Assembly: GCF_001942405.1 (NCBI RefSeq)
Contig: NZ_MKKA01000011.1
Coordinates: 62,001 to 126,000 of the forward strand
Length of the DNA stretch: 64,000 nucleotides
Reading direction: 5' to 3'
From: Ornithinimicrobium sp. CNJ-824
GTDB taxonomy: Bacteria; Actinomycetota; Actinomycetes; Actinomycetales; Dermatophilaceae
Positions 1 through 9,094 of this stretch are shown piece after piece. The notes under the pieces were generated by a model that saw only the letters and a list, made by a program, of their open reading frames with translations, searched no databases and was not told the origin of the DNA. Every line of letters begins with the position of its first letter. The first letter of the stretch is position 1. A program made the translations under genes and the position numbers.

Positions 1-1594
1 CGGTGTCCTCCCACGGGGCTCCCAGGTCGGCCGGTTCGGACAGGTGCAGCCACAGGCCGTCACCGGCCAGCTGAACGGCCGCCACGGCCGGGACGGGGGC
101 CCCGGTTGCAGCGCAGGCACCACCGAGGCGACGCAGGGCCTGGTCCAGCTGTTCCAGGGTGGGAGCCGCCGACCGGCCGCGGGTCTGGATCGTCTTCTCC
201 ACGGGGGCCAGGACCGGGTCGGGCGAGGCGAGGGCACGTCCGGGGCGGCGGGTCCGGAACCGGGAACGGCGGCGCAAGGTGAGCGCGAGGAACAGCGCCC
301 CTCCCAGCAGGGCCCCGGACCCGACGATGCCCTCCAGCAGCCAGGCCGGTGGGGTGTCCTCAACAACGTCCCCGGCAGCGTCTCTGTCGTCTCCCCCAGC
401 GTCTCTGCCGTCTCCAGCAGCGTCTCTGCCATGCCCGGCAGCATCCCCACCGACGACGGTAGGACCGACGTCTCCACCAGTGTCGGGTCCGGCCTGCGCG
501 GCGCTGTCGACGATGGAGCTGGCGCCCGCGGCGGCACCCAGGGTGACGCCTGACCGGGCGGCCGCGCCACCTGCCGGGCTCGCCTCGGCGGGCTGCTCCG
601 GCTCGGCTGCGTCGTCAGGGGTGTCTGGCTGGGCCCCCAGGGCGGTGCCGACGCCGGCGGTAGTCCGTGCACCCGCGGTGGTCGGCGCCGACCGTTCCTG
701 CTCCTGGCCCCCGGCCGAGTCGGGCAGGTCCAGGCGCCAGCCGGGATAGATCAGGTCGGGGTCGCTCAGGCGTCGCCCGTCCGGCTGGACGGTGCCGGTG
801 GAGGCCTCGTAGATCTCTGGCCACCGGTCGGCCTCGCCCAGGTGCTCGGCGGCCAGGCCGCTGAGGGTGTCGCCGGTCTGCACCACCACCTCCTGCTCCT
901 GGCCGGCCTGCTCGCCGGTGCCTGTCCCGGCTTCGGTCGCGGGGAGCTGCAGCACCATGCCGGGGGTGACCCAGTCGGCGCCACCGGCCAGGCGCTCGGG
1001 GTTGAGGTCGACGATGCGGTGGTAGTCGTGCCCGGACCCCAGGTGCTGGGCGGCGATGGACCACAGGGTGTCCCCAGGGCGCACCACGTAGGGGTTCGTG
1101 GGCTCCTGCTCGGTGGTGGTTGCAGGAGTCGCCGTGACCGGGGCAGGGGCCGTGTCGGCTGCGGTTGTCACTGGGGCGGAAGCAACCGCCGGCGCGGTGA
1201 CCGGGCCGGGGGCCGCCGTGGCCTCCGGAACGGTCCCGCCGGGGGCGGCGATGAACAGGGCCAGCGCGGCCACAACCAGGGGTCGCATGCCGGACTGGGG
1301 CAGGGACAGGGCCGGCAGCCTCGGAGCTCGGACGCCGCGCAGCGCCGAGACGGCCTCGACGACGATGCTCAGGCTCAGGGCGGCCCAGACCACCCAGCCG
1401 AGCAGCTTGGCCCCGGTCAGGGCCAGGGTGCCGTCGTCGGGGCTCAACAGGGCGTCGCGGACCTCCTCCAGGCTGGGGAGGGTCTCCGGCAGCGGATTCC
1501 CGCCCAGGGCCAGCAACAAGGCGGGCAGTCCCACCAGGATGCCGGCCAGGACGACCAGGGCGCCCAGGCCGATGAGGCGTTGACGCAGCTTCAT
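1..1594 (-). CDS. LysM-domain membrane protein of the Tad locus (3' end outside window)
   Basis: The ATG at 1594 overlaps the upstream stop as ATGA; 531 codons are visible and the frame is open at the left edge. Hydrophobic segments lie at about residues 7-31, 64-86 and 104-117, then two LysM domains (about 169-219, core RPGDTLWSIA, and 236-291, core QTGDTLSGLA). A low-complexity Ala/Asp/Gly linker with seven-residue repeats and another membrane segment (about 412-435) followed by Arg-rich sequence come next. LysM binds peptidoglycan, so the protein probably anchors or regulates the pilus machine at the wall. Related actinobacterial proteins carry a C-terminal BTAD-like domain, which would lie outside the window. 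It is last in the visible pilus operon. Confidence 0.8.
   Translation of the reverse strand, partial: MKLRQRLIGLGALVVLAGILVGLPALLLALGGNPLPETLPSLEEVRDALLSPDDGTLALTGAKLLGWVVWAALSLSIVVEAVSALRGVRAPRLPALSLPQSGMRPLVVAALALFIAAPGGTVPEATAAPGPVTAPAVASAPVTTAADTAPAPVTATPATTTEQEPTNPYVVRPGDTLWSIAAQHLGSGHDYHRIVDLNPERLAGGADWVTPGMVLQLPATEAGTGTGEQAGQEQEVVVQTGDTLSGLAAEHLGEADRWPEIYEASTGTVQPDGRRLSDPDLIYPGWRLDLPDSAGGQEQERSAPTTAGARTTAGVGTALGAQPDTPDDAAEPEQPAEASPAGGAAARSGVTLGAAAGASSIVDSAAQAGPDTGGDVGPTVVGGDAAGHGRDAAGDGRDAGGDDRDAAGDVVEDTPPAWLLEGIVGSGALLGGALFLALTLRRRSRFRTRRPGRALASPDPVLAPVEKTIQTRGRSAAPTLEQLDQALRRLGGACAATGAPVPAVAAVQLAGDGLWLHLSEPADLGAPWEDT
376..438. repeat. Three 21-bp tandem repeats inside the LysM gene
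   Basis: Units begin with CAGCGTCTCTG at 376, 397 and 418, and on the minus strand encode Asp/Ala/Gly/Arg seven-residue repeats in the linker before the C-terminal membrane segment. The period is a multiple of three, so copy number can vary without a frameshift. Confidence 0.75.
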
Positions 1595-2037
1595 TGCTCC
1601 ACTCCTCCCACGGATCGGGTGATCCGTGCCTGCGCCGTGCCGGTGGCACTCAGGCTTCCCACGCCGATGATCGACAGGAACTTGGTCGGGTAGACCGAGG
1701 TGACGTCGACGCTGATGCTGGCCGGGCCGGTCACGGACGCCGAACCGGTGACTCCGGTGCTGGAAAGGTAGGCCTGCGCGGCCGCTGCGGCCTGGCCGGG
1801 GTCGGCCACCGCCCCCAGGCCGCGGACCCCGGTGGGCGTCTGCACCTGCTGGCCCCCGACGCGGGCGGCCTCACGGGCGGTGGCGCGGGCCTCCTGCATG
1901 GCGTGCAGGTGCCCGGAGACGTCCACCGCAAGCCCGACCATGATCAGGAACGAGGCCGCGATGACGATGACGAACATCCCCACTGAACCGCGCTCTGTCT
2001 GCTCCCGCAGGCCAGCCCTCACCCTGTTCGTGGTCAT
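1591..2037 (-). CDS. TadG-like pilus assembly protein
   Basis: 148-residue protein with one N-terminal membrane helix after ERGSVGMFVI and a small extracytoplasmic domain, as in the TadE/TadG-like proteins of actinobacterial Flp loci. Unlike its three neighbours it has Phe instead of Glu at the +5 position after the Gly-Ser, so processing by prepilin peptidase is doubtful. I chose ATG 2037 because AGGGG lies 8 nt upstream; a GTG at 2046 overlapping the previous stop (GTGA) is the alternative. It overlaps the LysM gene by four bases. Likely a minor or envelope-spanning pilus component. Confidence 0.75.
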   Translation of the reverse strand: MTTNRVRAGLREQTERGSVGMFVIVIAASFLIMVGLAVDVSGHLHAMQEARATAREAARVGGQQVQTPTGVRGLGAVADPGQAAAAAQAYLSSTGVTGSASVTGPASISVDVTSVYPTKFLSIIGVGSLSATGTAQARITRSVGGVEQ

Positions 2038-2042
2038 CGCGT

Positions 2043-2483
2043 TCACCCCTGCCTCGAGCGGTAGGTGTCGATCGGGGAAGACATCGTGGCCTCCAGGGTT
2101 CGGTTGCCAGGGATTCCTGGGAATGCCAGATCGGACATGTCGACCTGGCACGACACGGTCGCGGTCACCAGCCCTGGTGTGCCGGGGTCCTGCGCGAAGG
2201 CGCTGGTGTCCACCGACACCGACCGGGTCGCGCAGCGCACGTCCTGGTTGGCCAACGACGCCGACGCTGCCCCGGTCGCAGAACCGGACGCCTCCCCGGC
2301 CGACCGGGCGATCGAGGCGGCCCGGGCCGCCTCGGCGGCCGCGGCCTGCACGGACTGCTGGGCCAGGGCGTACCGGCCGGCGAAGAACACCGCCAGGACG
2401 AAGAACAGCAGGACCGGGCCCAGGACCACCATCTCCACCGACACCGACCCCCGGTCGAACCCGTCCCTGCGCGCGCGGATCAT
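2043..2483 (-). CDS. TadE-like pseudopilin
   Basis: 146-residue protein. The N-terminus has Arg-rich residues and then RGSVSVEMV before a hydrophobic helix; cleavage between Gly and Ser would put Glu at +5, the type IV prepilin signature. The rest is an Ala-rich helix and a small extracytoplasmic domain with two Cys. ATG 2483 overlaps the previous stop as ATGA, so an upstream extension in the same frame was rejected. In the family TadE acts as a minor pseudopilin for Flp fibre assembly. Confidence 0.8.
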   Translation of the reverse strand: MIRARRDGFDRGSVSVEMVVLGPVLLFFVLAVFFAGRYALAQQSVQAAAAEAARAASIARSAGEASGSATGAASASLANQDVRCATRSVSVDTSAFAQDPGTPGLVTATVSCQVDMSDLAFPGIPGNRTLEATMSSPIDTYRSRQG

Positions 2484-2902
2484 CCGGTGATCCTCTCGGT
2501 CGGGAAGCTGGCCGACTGGGCCACCGACGGGTTCAGGAAAGGGATCAGGCTCTGCGCCTGCCCGGTGACGGTCACCGTCGCGGTCGTGGCCGACCGCGAC
2601 CCGGTGACGGCGGGGTCGATCACGACGCCACTGCCGGCATCGGCGATGAACGAGGTGGCTGCGGAGATCCCGGCACCGGCCGAGGAGCTCTCCGCGGCGG
2701 CGACGCGCGCACCCTCGGTGGCCGCGCCCAGGGCGACCGCGCGGGCGTGGAACCACAGGCCGCCCTGCACCATGCTGAACAGCAGCAGGAACACCAGCGG
2801 CAGCAGGACGACGACCTCCACCGAGCTCGAACCACGGTCCCGGGGCGTGGCACCCAGAACACGCACCCGTCCCCGGGGACGTGGTTCGAGTCGGCGGGTC
2901 AT
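2480..2902 (-). CDS. TadE-like pseudopilin
   Basis: 140-residue protein with an Arg-rich N-terminus, RGSSSVEVV (Gly-Ser cleavage motif and Glu at +5) and one hydrophobic helix, then a Ser/Ala/Thr-rich domain without Cys. Its start shares one base with the upstream stop (TGATG), so the two are translationally coupled. Together with the gene at 2043-2483 it gives two paralogous minor pseudopilins, the usual arrangement in actinobacterial Tad clusters. Confidence 0.8.
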   Translation of the reverse strand: MTRRLEPRPRGRVRVLGATPRDRGSSSVEVVVLLPLVFLLLFSMVQGGLWFHARAVALGAATEGARVAAAESSSAGAGISAATSFIADAGSGVVIDPAVTGSRSATTATVTVTGQAQSLIPFLNPSVAQSASFPTERITG

Positions 2903-3102
2903 CAGCTCAGGCCACCCAGCTTGCCGGTCGCCCAGGCGGTCAGCAGGCCGACGATGACGGTGGCCAGGGCGAACAGGCCCAGGGCGATGACGACGGTCTC
3001 CACCGAGATCGACCCCCGCTCACCGCGGGAGATGATCTCCTGGCGCAGACGCCGCGGCCAGGTGAGCACCTGGGCGCTGTAGTGAAAAGTGGACTTCTTC
3101 AT
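2902..3102 (-). CDS. Small Flp/TadE-like pilin candidate
   Basis: 66 residues: basic N-terminus, RGSISVETV with Glu at +5 after the presumed Gly-Ser cleavage, one hydrophobic helix and a very short tail. Size and architecture resemble a Flp major pilin or a very short TadE. It has a good ribosome site (GGGGAGAAACCC before the ATG) and sits directly upstream of the TadE pair. No other major-pilin gene and no prepilin peptidase are visible in the window. Assignment as structural pilin is inference from size and position. Confidence 0.7.
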   Translation of the reverse strand: MKKSTFHYSAQVLTWPRRLRQEIISRGERGSISVETVVIALGLFALATVIVGLLTAWATGKLGGLS

Positions 3103-3193
3103 GGGTTTCTCCCCTTCGTGATGGTGCGGATGGTTCTTGAGTTCGTCGGATTGGTGTCCTGGCGGCAGGGTTCGCGTGGTGGTGCCGTGTCGG

Positions 3194-4117
3194 TCAGCTC
3201 CCCACCATGCGCAGGACCTGGGGGGTGATGAGGATGAGCAGGAAGATCATCCCGAGCAGGGTCATCGGCAGGGTCATCCGTTCGCTGACCTCGTTGGCGC
3301 GGGTCTTCTGCGCGGACAGGATCGCCGAGCGCATGCTGGCCGCTCGGGCCTTCAGCTGGGGGTAGACCCGTCCACCGTCCTCACCGGCCAGGCGCATGAT
3401 GTCGGCCAGCTCGTGCAGGTCGGGCATGTCGATCTCGTCGCCCAGGTGCCGCAGCGCGTCCCAGGGGGTGATCCCCGACCAGCGGGTGCGTGCCAGCTCC
3501 TCCCGCATCCGACGAAACACCCAGGAGTCCCCGACCGCGGCCGCGGCCTCCATCGACTGCCTCGGGCCTGACCCGGAGGCCATCTCCAGAGCGACCAGGT
3601 CGACGAACGCGCCCAGGGAACGGGCGAACTCGACCCGGGCGTCGCGGGCGTCGGTGACCACGTTGTAGGTCGGGACGAACCACAGCACCACGGTCAGCAC
3701 GAGGGTGGCCAGGACCGGGACGTACACCGGGATGGAGAAGGAGAACATGGCCGCGGCGGACAGGACGGGGCCGGCGACCAGGCCGATGAAGGCGTACAGG
3801 ATCTTCTCGCCGTAGAACCGCGCCGGGGTCATCCCCAGCACGGCCAGGTCGGCCGGTGCCACTTTGCCCCACAGGTTGGCCGGCAGGTGCCGGGCACCCC
3901 AGGCACCCAGCACATCGCGCACGTCCCGGTCCGCACCGGACCCCTTGACCTGGGGTTGGGCCAGGGCGGCGTTCTGGGCCTCCCGGGCACCGGCCGGGGA
4001 GAGCCGGGCCAGCGCCTGCCCCAGGTCGGGGTGGGACGGGACCAGCTGGAACAGCACCAGAGCCAGGCCGGCCCCGACGAGCCCGCCGGCTGCCAGCAGC
4101 AGCTGCAGCGCGGTCAT
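3194..4117 (-). CDS. tadC: TadC-like inner-membrane platform protein (T2SS F family)
   Basis: 307 residues. Membrane segments at about 3-25, 110-160 (two helices) and 283-303 flank a cytoplasmic helical T2SSF domain (about 165-280) with the MEAAAAVGD and ITPWDALRHLGDE region. Overlaps tadB by four bases. In Tad systems TadB and TadC form the inner-membrane platform driven by the TadA ATPase. The 91 nt to the next gene hold a Shine-Dalgarno but no clear terminator, so the operon probably continues. Confidence 0.88.
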   Translation of the reverse strand: MTALQLLLAAGGLVGAGLALVLFQLVPSHPDLGQALARLSPAGAREAQNAALAQPQVKGSGADRDVRDVLGAWGARHLPANLWGKVAPADLAVLGMTPARFYGEKILYAFIGLVAGPVLSAAAMFSFSIPVYVPVLATLVLTVVLWFVPTYNVVTDARDARVEFARSLGAFVDLVALEMASGSGPRQSMEAAAAVGDSWVFRRMREELARTRWSGITPWDALRHLGDEIDMPDLHELADIMRLAGEDGGRVYPQLKARAASMRSAILSAQKTRANEVSERMTLPMTLLGMIFLLILITPQVLRMVGS

Positions 4118-4971
4118 GCCGCACGCTCCCGCACGGAGGTGCCGATGAAGCGCGGCATCGGCTTGCCGCGGGCCATCGTGCGCAGCCAGATCAGCATCCC
4201 GACGTACATGGCCAGGAAGGTGCCCAGCAGCACCTGCCCGACCGGGGTCCCGTAGGGGGCGATGTAGTTCCCGGACAGGGACAGGAAGACCAGCACCGAC
4301 AGGGTGATACCGGTGATCAGGCGCGCGTTGCTGCGCGGCTTGGCCCGGTCGGACTCGATCTCTCGCCGGGCGCGCACGTCCTCACCCACGGACTGCGCCA
4401 GCGCACCCAGCACGGTGGCCAGGCCGCCGCCGCGGCGGCGGGCCCCCAGGGCCAGGTTGGCGGCGATCAGGTCCCCGGTCGGGTCGTCCAGGTCGTCGGC
4501 GAAGGCCCGCAGCGCGTCCTCGGTGGCCCACCGGGCCCGCAGCCGGCCTGCCAGGCGGGTCACCTCCGGTTTGATCGGCTCAGGGGTGGAGCGCAGGGAC
4601 CGCAGCAGCGCCTGCTCCAGCCCGACCCCTGCCCCCAGGGTGCCCGCCACCGTGCGCACCCACTCCTCCATCGCCTCCAGCCGCTGGACCTCCCGCTGCG
4701 CAGGGGGCGCGGCCAGCAGCACCGGGACACCGGCCAGGGCCAGCGGAGCGATGACCAGGGCGATCACCCACCCGGTCAGCACCGCCACCAGAGCGCCGAT
4801 GCCCAGACCGATGCCGGCCAGCATCCGGGTGCGTGGGCTCAGCCTGCTCCGACGTGTGCTGGCCCGGCGTGGCCGGGCCGGGGGTACCGGCCGGGCCGTC
4901 AGCCCTGCTCCCAGGGCGAGCAGGCCACCGGCGACCAGGGCGCCGGCGACCGCGACGAGCACGGTGCTCAT
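4114..4971 (-). CDS. tadB: TadB-like inner-membrane platform protein (T2SS F family)
   Basis: 285 residues; N-terminal membrane helix, two helices at about 50-85, a T2SSF domain (about 100-220, with the Gly/Leu-rich GARRRGGGLATVL turn) and C-terminal helices. Start overlaps the tadA stop (ATGA). Role: platform partner of TadC for pilus extension. Confidence 0.88.
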   Translation of the reverse strand: MSTVLVAVAGALVAGGLLALGAGLTARPVPPARPRRASTRRSRLSPRTRMLAGIGLGIGALVAVLTGWVIALVIAPLALAGVPVLLAAPPAQREVQRLEAMEEWVRTVAGTLGAGVGLEQALLRSLRSTPEPIKPEVTRLAGRLRARWATEDALRAFADDLDDPTGDLIAANLALGARRRGGGLATVLGALAQSVGEDVRARREIESDRAKPRSNARLITGITLSVLVFLSLSGNYIAPYGTPVGQVLLGTFLAMYVGMLIWLRTMARGKPMPRFIGTSVRERAA

Positions 4972-6583
4972 GCCCCGGTCCCAACTTGTGCGTCGGTGAA
5001 CCCGGCCAGGTCGAAACCGAACCGGGCCAGGTCGCGGTAGTCGTCGGGCAGGACGTGCGGGCGGGCGACCGTGGACCCGGGGTCGGCCTTGAACACGTGC
5101 GTGACCGCGTACCCGGTCTGCTTCTCCCCCAGGGCGACGGCGATGATCTCGGAGACGAAACGGGACACCTGCGCGCTCCCGTCGTCGGCCGGCAGGGTCT
5201 GCTTGGTGACGTGGACCACGACGTCGACACCGGAGGCGACCGCCCGCAGGGCGAACTCATGGGTCGCGTGCTGCCCCGACTCCATGACGCAGGTCACCAG
5301 CTTCTCCACCGCCCCGACCGCGTGGGCCGCGTGCGTGGTGGAGATGGACCCCGACCCCGACTGCATGGCCTTGAGCATCGCCGCGGCCTCCGGGCCGCGG
5401 ACCTCACCGACGATCTGCCGGTTCAGGTTCATCCGGAAGCTGCCGTGCAGCGCCTGGTCCAGCGTGTACTCCCCCGCCCGTGACCCGTCCGGGCCGACCT
5501 CACCGGACCCGGGCCTGGCCTCCCAGGCGAACACGTACGGGTGCCGGTCGGGCATCTGGTGCAGGTGCAGCTCGTGCTCGGTCTCGAAGGTGCCGATGAC
5601 CTCATACCGGGGGATCTCGTTGCACAACGCCCGCACCATCGTCGTCTTGCCCGCACCCTGGCGCCCGAGACCACGACCGAACGCCCCGAACGGACCACCG
5701 CGGCCAGGAACGAGGCCGCGACCGGGGTCAACGCGCCCAGGTCGACCAGGTCCTCCAGGGACACCTGGGTCAACCGGTGCCGACGGATCACCACCTGCGG
5801 CCGCGGCGTCACCCACGCCTGCGCCGCCAGCCGGGCACCCCCGTCGAGGCGCAGGTGCAGCTCGGGGTGGGACGGGGAGAACGGGCGGGCGTTCACCTCC
5901 GAACGGGAGGCCACGAAGGACAGGAAGTCCACCAGCTCCTGGTCGGAGTCCGCCACCGGCGCCGCCATGACCTGCCGGCCCCCGGTGAGCTCCACGGTGA
6001 CCTGGTCGTGGCCGAAGATCATGATGTTCTCGACCTCGGGATCATCGACCAGCGGCTGCAACCGGCCCAGCCCGAACACCGCGTCGAACACCGCCCGAGA
6101 CAGGGCGTTCTGCACGTCGGCGTCCCAGGCGGCCTCCCCGGCGCGGAGCCGCTCGGTGGCCTCCTGACCCAGCAGCTCGGTGATGATCGCCCGTCCCCGC
6201 TCCTGCTGGGCGCCCCGGTCGTCCTCCCCGGTGGGGGTCCCTTCCTGGGACAGGCGGTCGGCGGTCTGCTGCCGCAGGCTGGCCACCAGCTCCCAGTCCA
6301 GTCCGCCCCGAGACCAGCCGTGCCGGCCCGACCGAACCCCGTCCCTGGTCTGCAGGAGCACGACGTTGTCGCCCCGACCCTGCTCCGGGTGGGAGGCACC
6401 ACGTGCGCAGGGGTGACCGGCATGCTCGCCCGTGCCCTGGGTCAGGGTGAATCCCCCGCGCCGGCGGCCACGGGACGACCCCGCGGTGGTCTCCGTGGTG
6501 GGCGGGGTGGTGAACAGCGGCAGCCCGGTCGGGTCGCAGCTGGCCGTCCCCTCGGGCTGGACGGCGTAGTTCTCGATGCTCAC
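4968..6583 (-). CDS. tadA: TadA/CpaF-type pilus ATPase, frameshifted at Walker A
   Basis: Hexameric secretion ATPase that powers Tad pilus assembly. Starts at GTG 6583 (GTGA overlap with the ParA-like gene). The N-terminal half reads in one frame through VVVSGA; the P-loop QGAGKTTMV and all later motifs (HQMPDRHPYVFAWE, GEVRGPEAAAMLKAMQ, STTHA) are in another. One missing base at about 5660-5661 (CCTGGCGCC where CCTGGGCGCC would keep frame) explains it; with it the protein is 538 residues, normal for CpaF. Every catalytic motif is intact apart from the shift, so a sequencing deletion is more likely than a pseudogene. Confidence 0.88.
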
Positions 6584-7374
6584 GAGGGCACCTCACTCAG
6601 ATCGCGGGTGGTGCTCGCGACCCGTTTCCGGGCGGCGTCGTCGAGGTGCCGCAGGCTGGCCACGAGCTTGCTCGAGCCCAGCCGGCGCACCTGCGCCCCG
6701 GCGGAGAACGCGGCCGCAGCCTTCGGGTCCCAGGCCACGGATGCCAGGACCGGGGACCGGCCGCCGCACAAAGGGGCCAGGACCTTGCCGACCTCGGCCT
6801 CGCTGTAAGGCCGACCGGGGCCGACGATCACCACGCCCAGCGAGGACGACCCACCGACCTCCTCGAGCTCGGTGTGCAGGGTGGCCAGCCACGACCGCAG
6901 GGCCGACAACGACACCAGGTCGGCCCGGCACACCACCAGGGCCAGGTCCGCCCCGTGCAGCAACGGCGTGGGCGACCCGGCCAGACCCAGACGCCCCACG
7001 TCGACCAGGACGTCCTGCCCCGTGCCCTCCAACGCCTTCAACGCGGCCAGCAACGGCTCCCACAGGCCGACCAGCCCCCGCGCCTGGCTGTGCGACCGGG
7101 TACCCGGCAGAAGCCCGACCTGTGAGTCGGGCAGGGACATGGTCAGCGACGGCAGCGCCGCCCGCAGCCGGCCCTGCTGCTGGGCCGTCCAGGCCTCCAG
7201 CAGCGCGTCCGGGGGCATCATCTGCCCGCGCAGGTACCCGGCCAGCATGGACGCACCGCCGGTGGGGTCGGCGTCCACCAGCACGGTGGGCCGTCCCCGG
7301 GACAGCGCCCACCCCAGGGCGGTCGTGGTCACCCCCGGAGAGCCGGAGGCCGAGGTCAGCGTGATGACCGCCAT
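6580..7374 (-). CDS. TadZ/CpaE-like ParA-family protein
   Basis: 264 residues with the ParA/MinD fold: N-terminal AVITLTSASGSPGVTTTA takes the place of the deviant Walker A (KGGVGKT), with Pro-Gly-Val and no signature lysines, followed by VLVDADPTGG and DVLVDVGRLG. Loss of the P-loop lysines suggests weak or no ATP hydrolysis, as known for TadZ-type localisation factors. The 1-nt gap to the SAF gene and GTGA overlap with tadA place it in the pilus operon. Likely role: polar placement of the pilus machine; not chromosome partition, as there is no ParB. Confidence 0.78.
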   Translation of the reverse strand: MAVITLTSASGSPGVTTTALGWALSRGRPTVLVDADPTGGASMLAGYLRGQMMPPDALLEAWTAQQQGRLRAALPSLTMSLPDSQVGLLPGTRSHSQARGLVGLWEPLLAALKALEGTGQDVLVDVGRLGLAGSPTPLLHGADLALVVCRADLVSLSALRSWLATLHTELEEVGGSSSLGVVIVGPGRPYSEAEVGKVLAPLCGGRSPVLASVAWDPKAAAAFSAGAQVRRLGSSKLVASLRHLDDAARKRVASTTRDLSEVPS

Positions 7375-7375
7375 C

Positions 7376-8086
7376 TCAGTCGCCCTCGCGGCTGTCCAGC
7401 ACCAAGGCGGCCCGCCCCGCGGAGGCCCACTGCGCGATCCGTGCCGCGTCCTGCTCCGGGACCAGGACCGAGACCACCGTCTGCGGCGACTCCACCGAGG
7501 CAGTCACGCCGACCACCTCGGCCCCGAACACGGTGTCCGCGGACTCGAACGCCGCCGGGTCCCCGGCCTGGCCGGGGGTGGCCACCACCCGCACTCGGTC
7601 CCCCACCATCAACGGTTCCCCGGGCATCAGCCCGGACGTCAGCGCCAGACCCACCACGGACTCCCCCGCGGCGGGGACGACCTGCTCGGCGGCCGCATCC
7701 GGGGTCAGCAGCGCCCCGGCGGACAGGTCGCGGGCGGCACGCTGCCCGACGAAGGAGTCCAGGTCGCCGGCCGGCACCAGCGCCAGGGCCGGGTCCGCGG
7801 TCACCTGGACCGTCATCAGGTCCGCCGCGGTGATCGTCTCCCCCCGCATCACTGTGTCCCGCACCGCCACCGCACTCGTGGCATCGGTGTTGGACAGGTA
7901 CACCCACACCGCCAGCAGGGCCCCCATCACCACCAGACCCAGACCCGCCAGGGCAAGCAACGGCCGGCGGCGCAGCTTCGGCGGCGCCGCCACCCCGCCC
8001 GTCCCTGCCACAGGTGGTGATGTGCCGGGCGGGATCGAGCCGCCGGTGCCGCCCTGACCGTCGGCCTGGTCGAACTTCTTCGCCAT
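7376..8086 (-). CDS. SAF-domain protein, RcpC/CpaB-like
   Basis: 236 residues from ATG 8086, chosen because GGGGAGAG lies 7-9 nt upstream. Gly/Pro-rich cytoplasmic N-terminus, one membrane helix (about 45-65), then a SAF domain (about 72-135; AVRDTVMRGETITAADL) and a C-terminal region containing GDRVRVVATPG. In Tad systems this family is an envelope-spanning assembly protein. Confidence 0.8.
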   Translation of the reverse strand: MAKKFDQADGQGGTGGSIPPGTSPPVAGTGGVAAPPKLRRRPLLALAGLGLVVMGALLAVWVYLSNTDATSAVAVRDTVMRGETITAADLMTVQVTADPALALVPAGDLDSFVGQRAARDLSAGALLTPDAAAEQVVPAAGESVVGLALTSGLMPGEPLMVGDRVRVVATPGQAGDPAAFESADTVFGAEVVGVTASVESPQTVVSVLVPEQDAARIAQWASAGRAALVLDSREGD

Positions 8087-8162
8087 GTGCGTCTCTCCCC
8101 GATCTTGCTGGTCTGGCGCGGTGCTTGCGCTGTCCCGCACCGAACCCGTGACGTTGCCTGCG

Positions 8163-9094
8163 CTACTGGCTCAGCACCTGGGCCTCCCCCATCACGATCT
8201 GCCCCTCCTGGACCAGGTCCATCTCGATGTTCCGGACCGGCCCAGGCCGGCCCAGGTGATGACCCAGTACGAGGTCGCCGAGACCGGGTAGTGCCCCTGT
8301 GCCTCGTACCGGTGGCCGCAGTCCGGGCTGTCCATGTCACCGAACCGGTCCTCGTACGGGGTACCCGGGGTCGTGCAGACCACCGTCGTCCCGTCCCCCA
8401 TGTCCCACTCGATCCGGTCCACCTCAGCGGTGGCGGTCACCGACCACGGCCCGCTGGTCGCGGTCCTGGTGATCGGCCCCCACGTCGACCCGCCCAGGTC
8501 CTGCACCCACATCCACGTCGGCAACCCCACCAGCCCGACCCGGCCCGGCCCCTGCTCGGGCACGATCCCGATCTGAATCGCCCTCAGATTCATCGACTCC
8601 ACCGCCGCCCGGACCAGCTCCTCCGGGTCCGGAGGCGCACCCCACGGCGGGGACGGTGCCCACCGAGGGATCGTGTCCGCAGGGAACGGATCGGACAGGG
8701 TCACTCCCCGGGAGCACCAGAAGATCGCCCCATCGGTCCGACCGCTCCACGCCGGATCGCTCCACGGCAGCTGCGGGTCGGCGTACTTCGTCCAGCACGC
8801 CCAGTCATACGACCAGTACCAGTCGTGCACGACGCACGGGACCACACGATCCACCAGCGGGTCAGCACACACCGGCTCCTCACCACCACTGCCATCCCCA
8901 GGATCCCCAGGAACGTCTCTCGGGAGCGCCGGGTAGTCCGGCGGCGGCGGCGGAACGTAGATGAGGCACTGGCCCGTTATCGGACTGACTTCCCGACACT
9001 CTGGCTCGGCCTGGGCCGGCGCACTGGCCAGGGTGGAGACGGTGGATCCCATGATCAGCGTCAGGGTGGACCACAGGATCGCTAGCCGTCGCAC
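8163..9094 (-). CDS. Secreted PKD-like Tad-locus protein, probable frameshift near C-terminus
   Basis: Starts at GTG 9094, overlapping the lipoprotein gene by 13 nt. Signal peptide to about residue 29 (cut after APAQA), a Pro-rich stretch, a Trp/Cys-rich middle, and a PKD-like segment (IEWDMGDGTTVVC with CGHRYEAQGHYPV). As read, the frame ends at 8192 in an unnatural Arg/Ser/Trp tail. Adding one base at about 8232-8235 gives a tail ending GEAQVLSQ and stopping at 8163, which resembles the family ending I remember (310 residues). Function unknown; a surface or pilus-associated protein. Confidence 0.7.

Noticed and set aside
6580-7374. Chromosome or plasmid partition ATPase
   Set aside because: P-loop lysines are missing, no ParB or parS, and the gene is embedded in the Tad operon.
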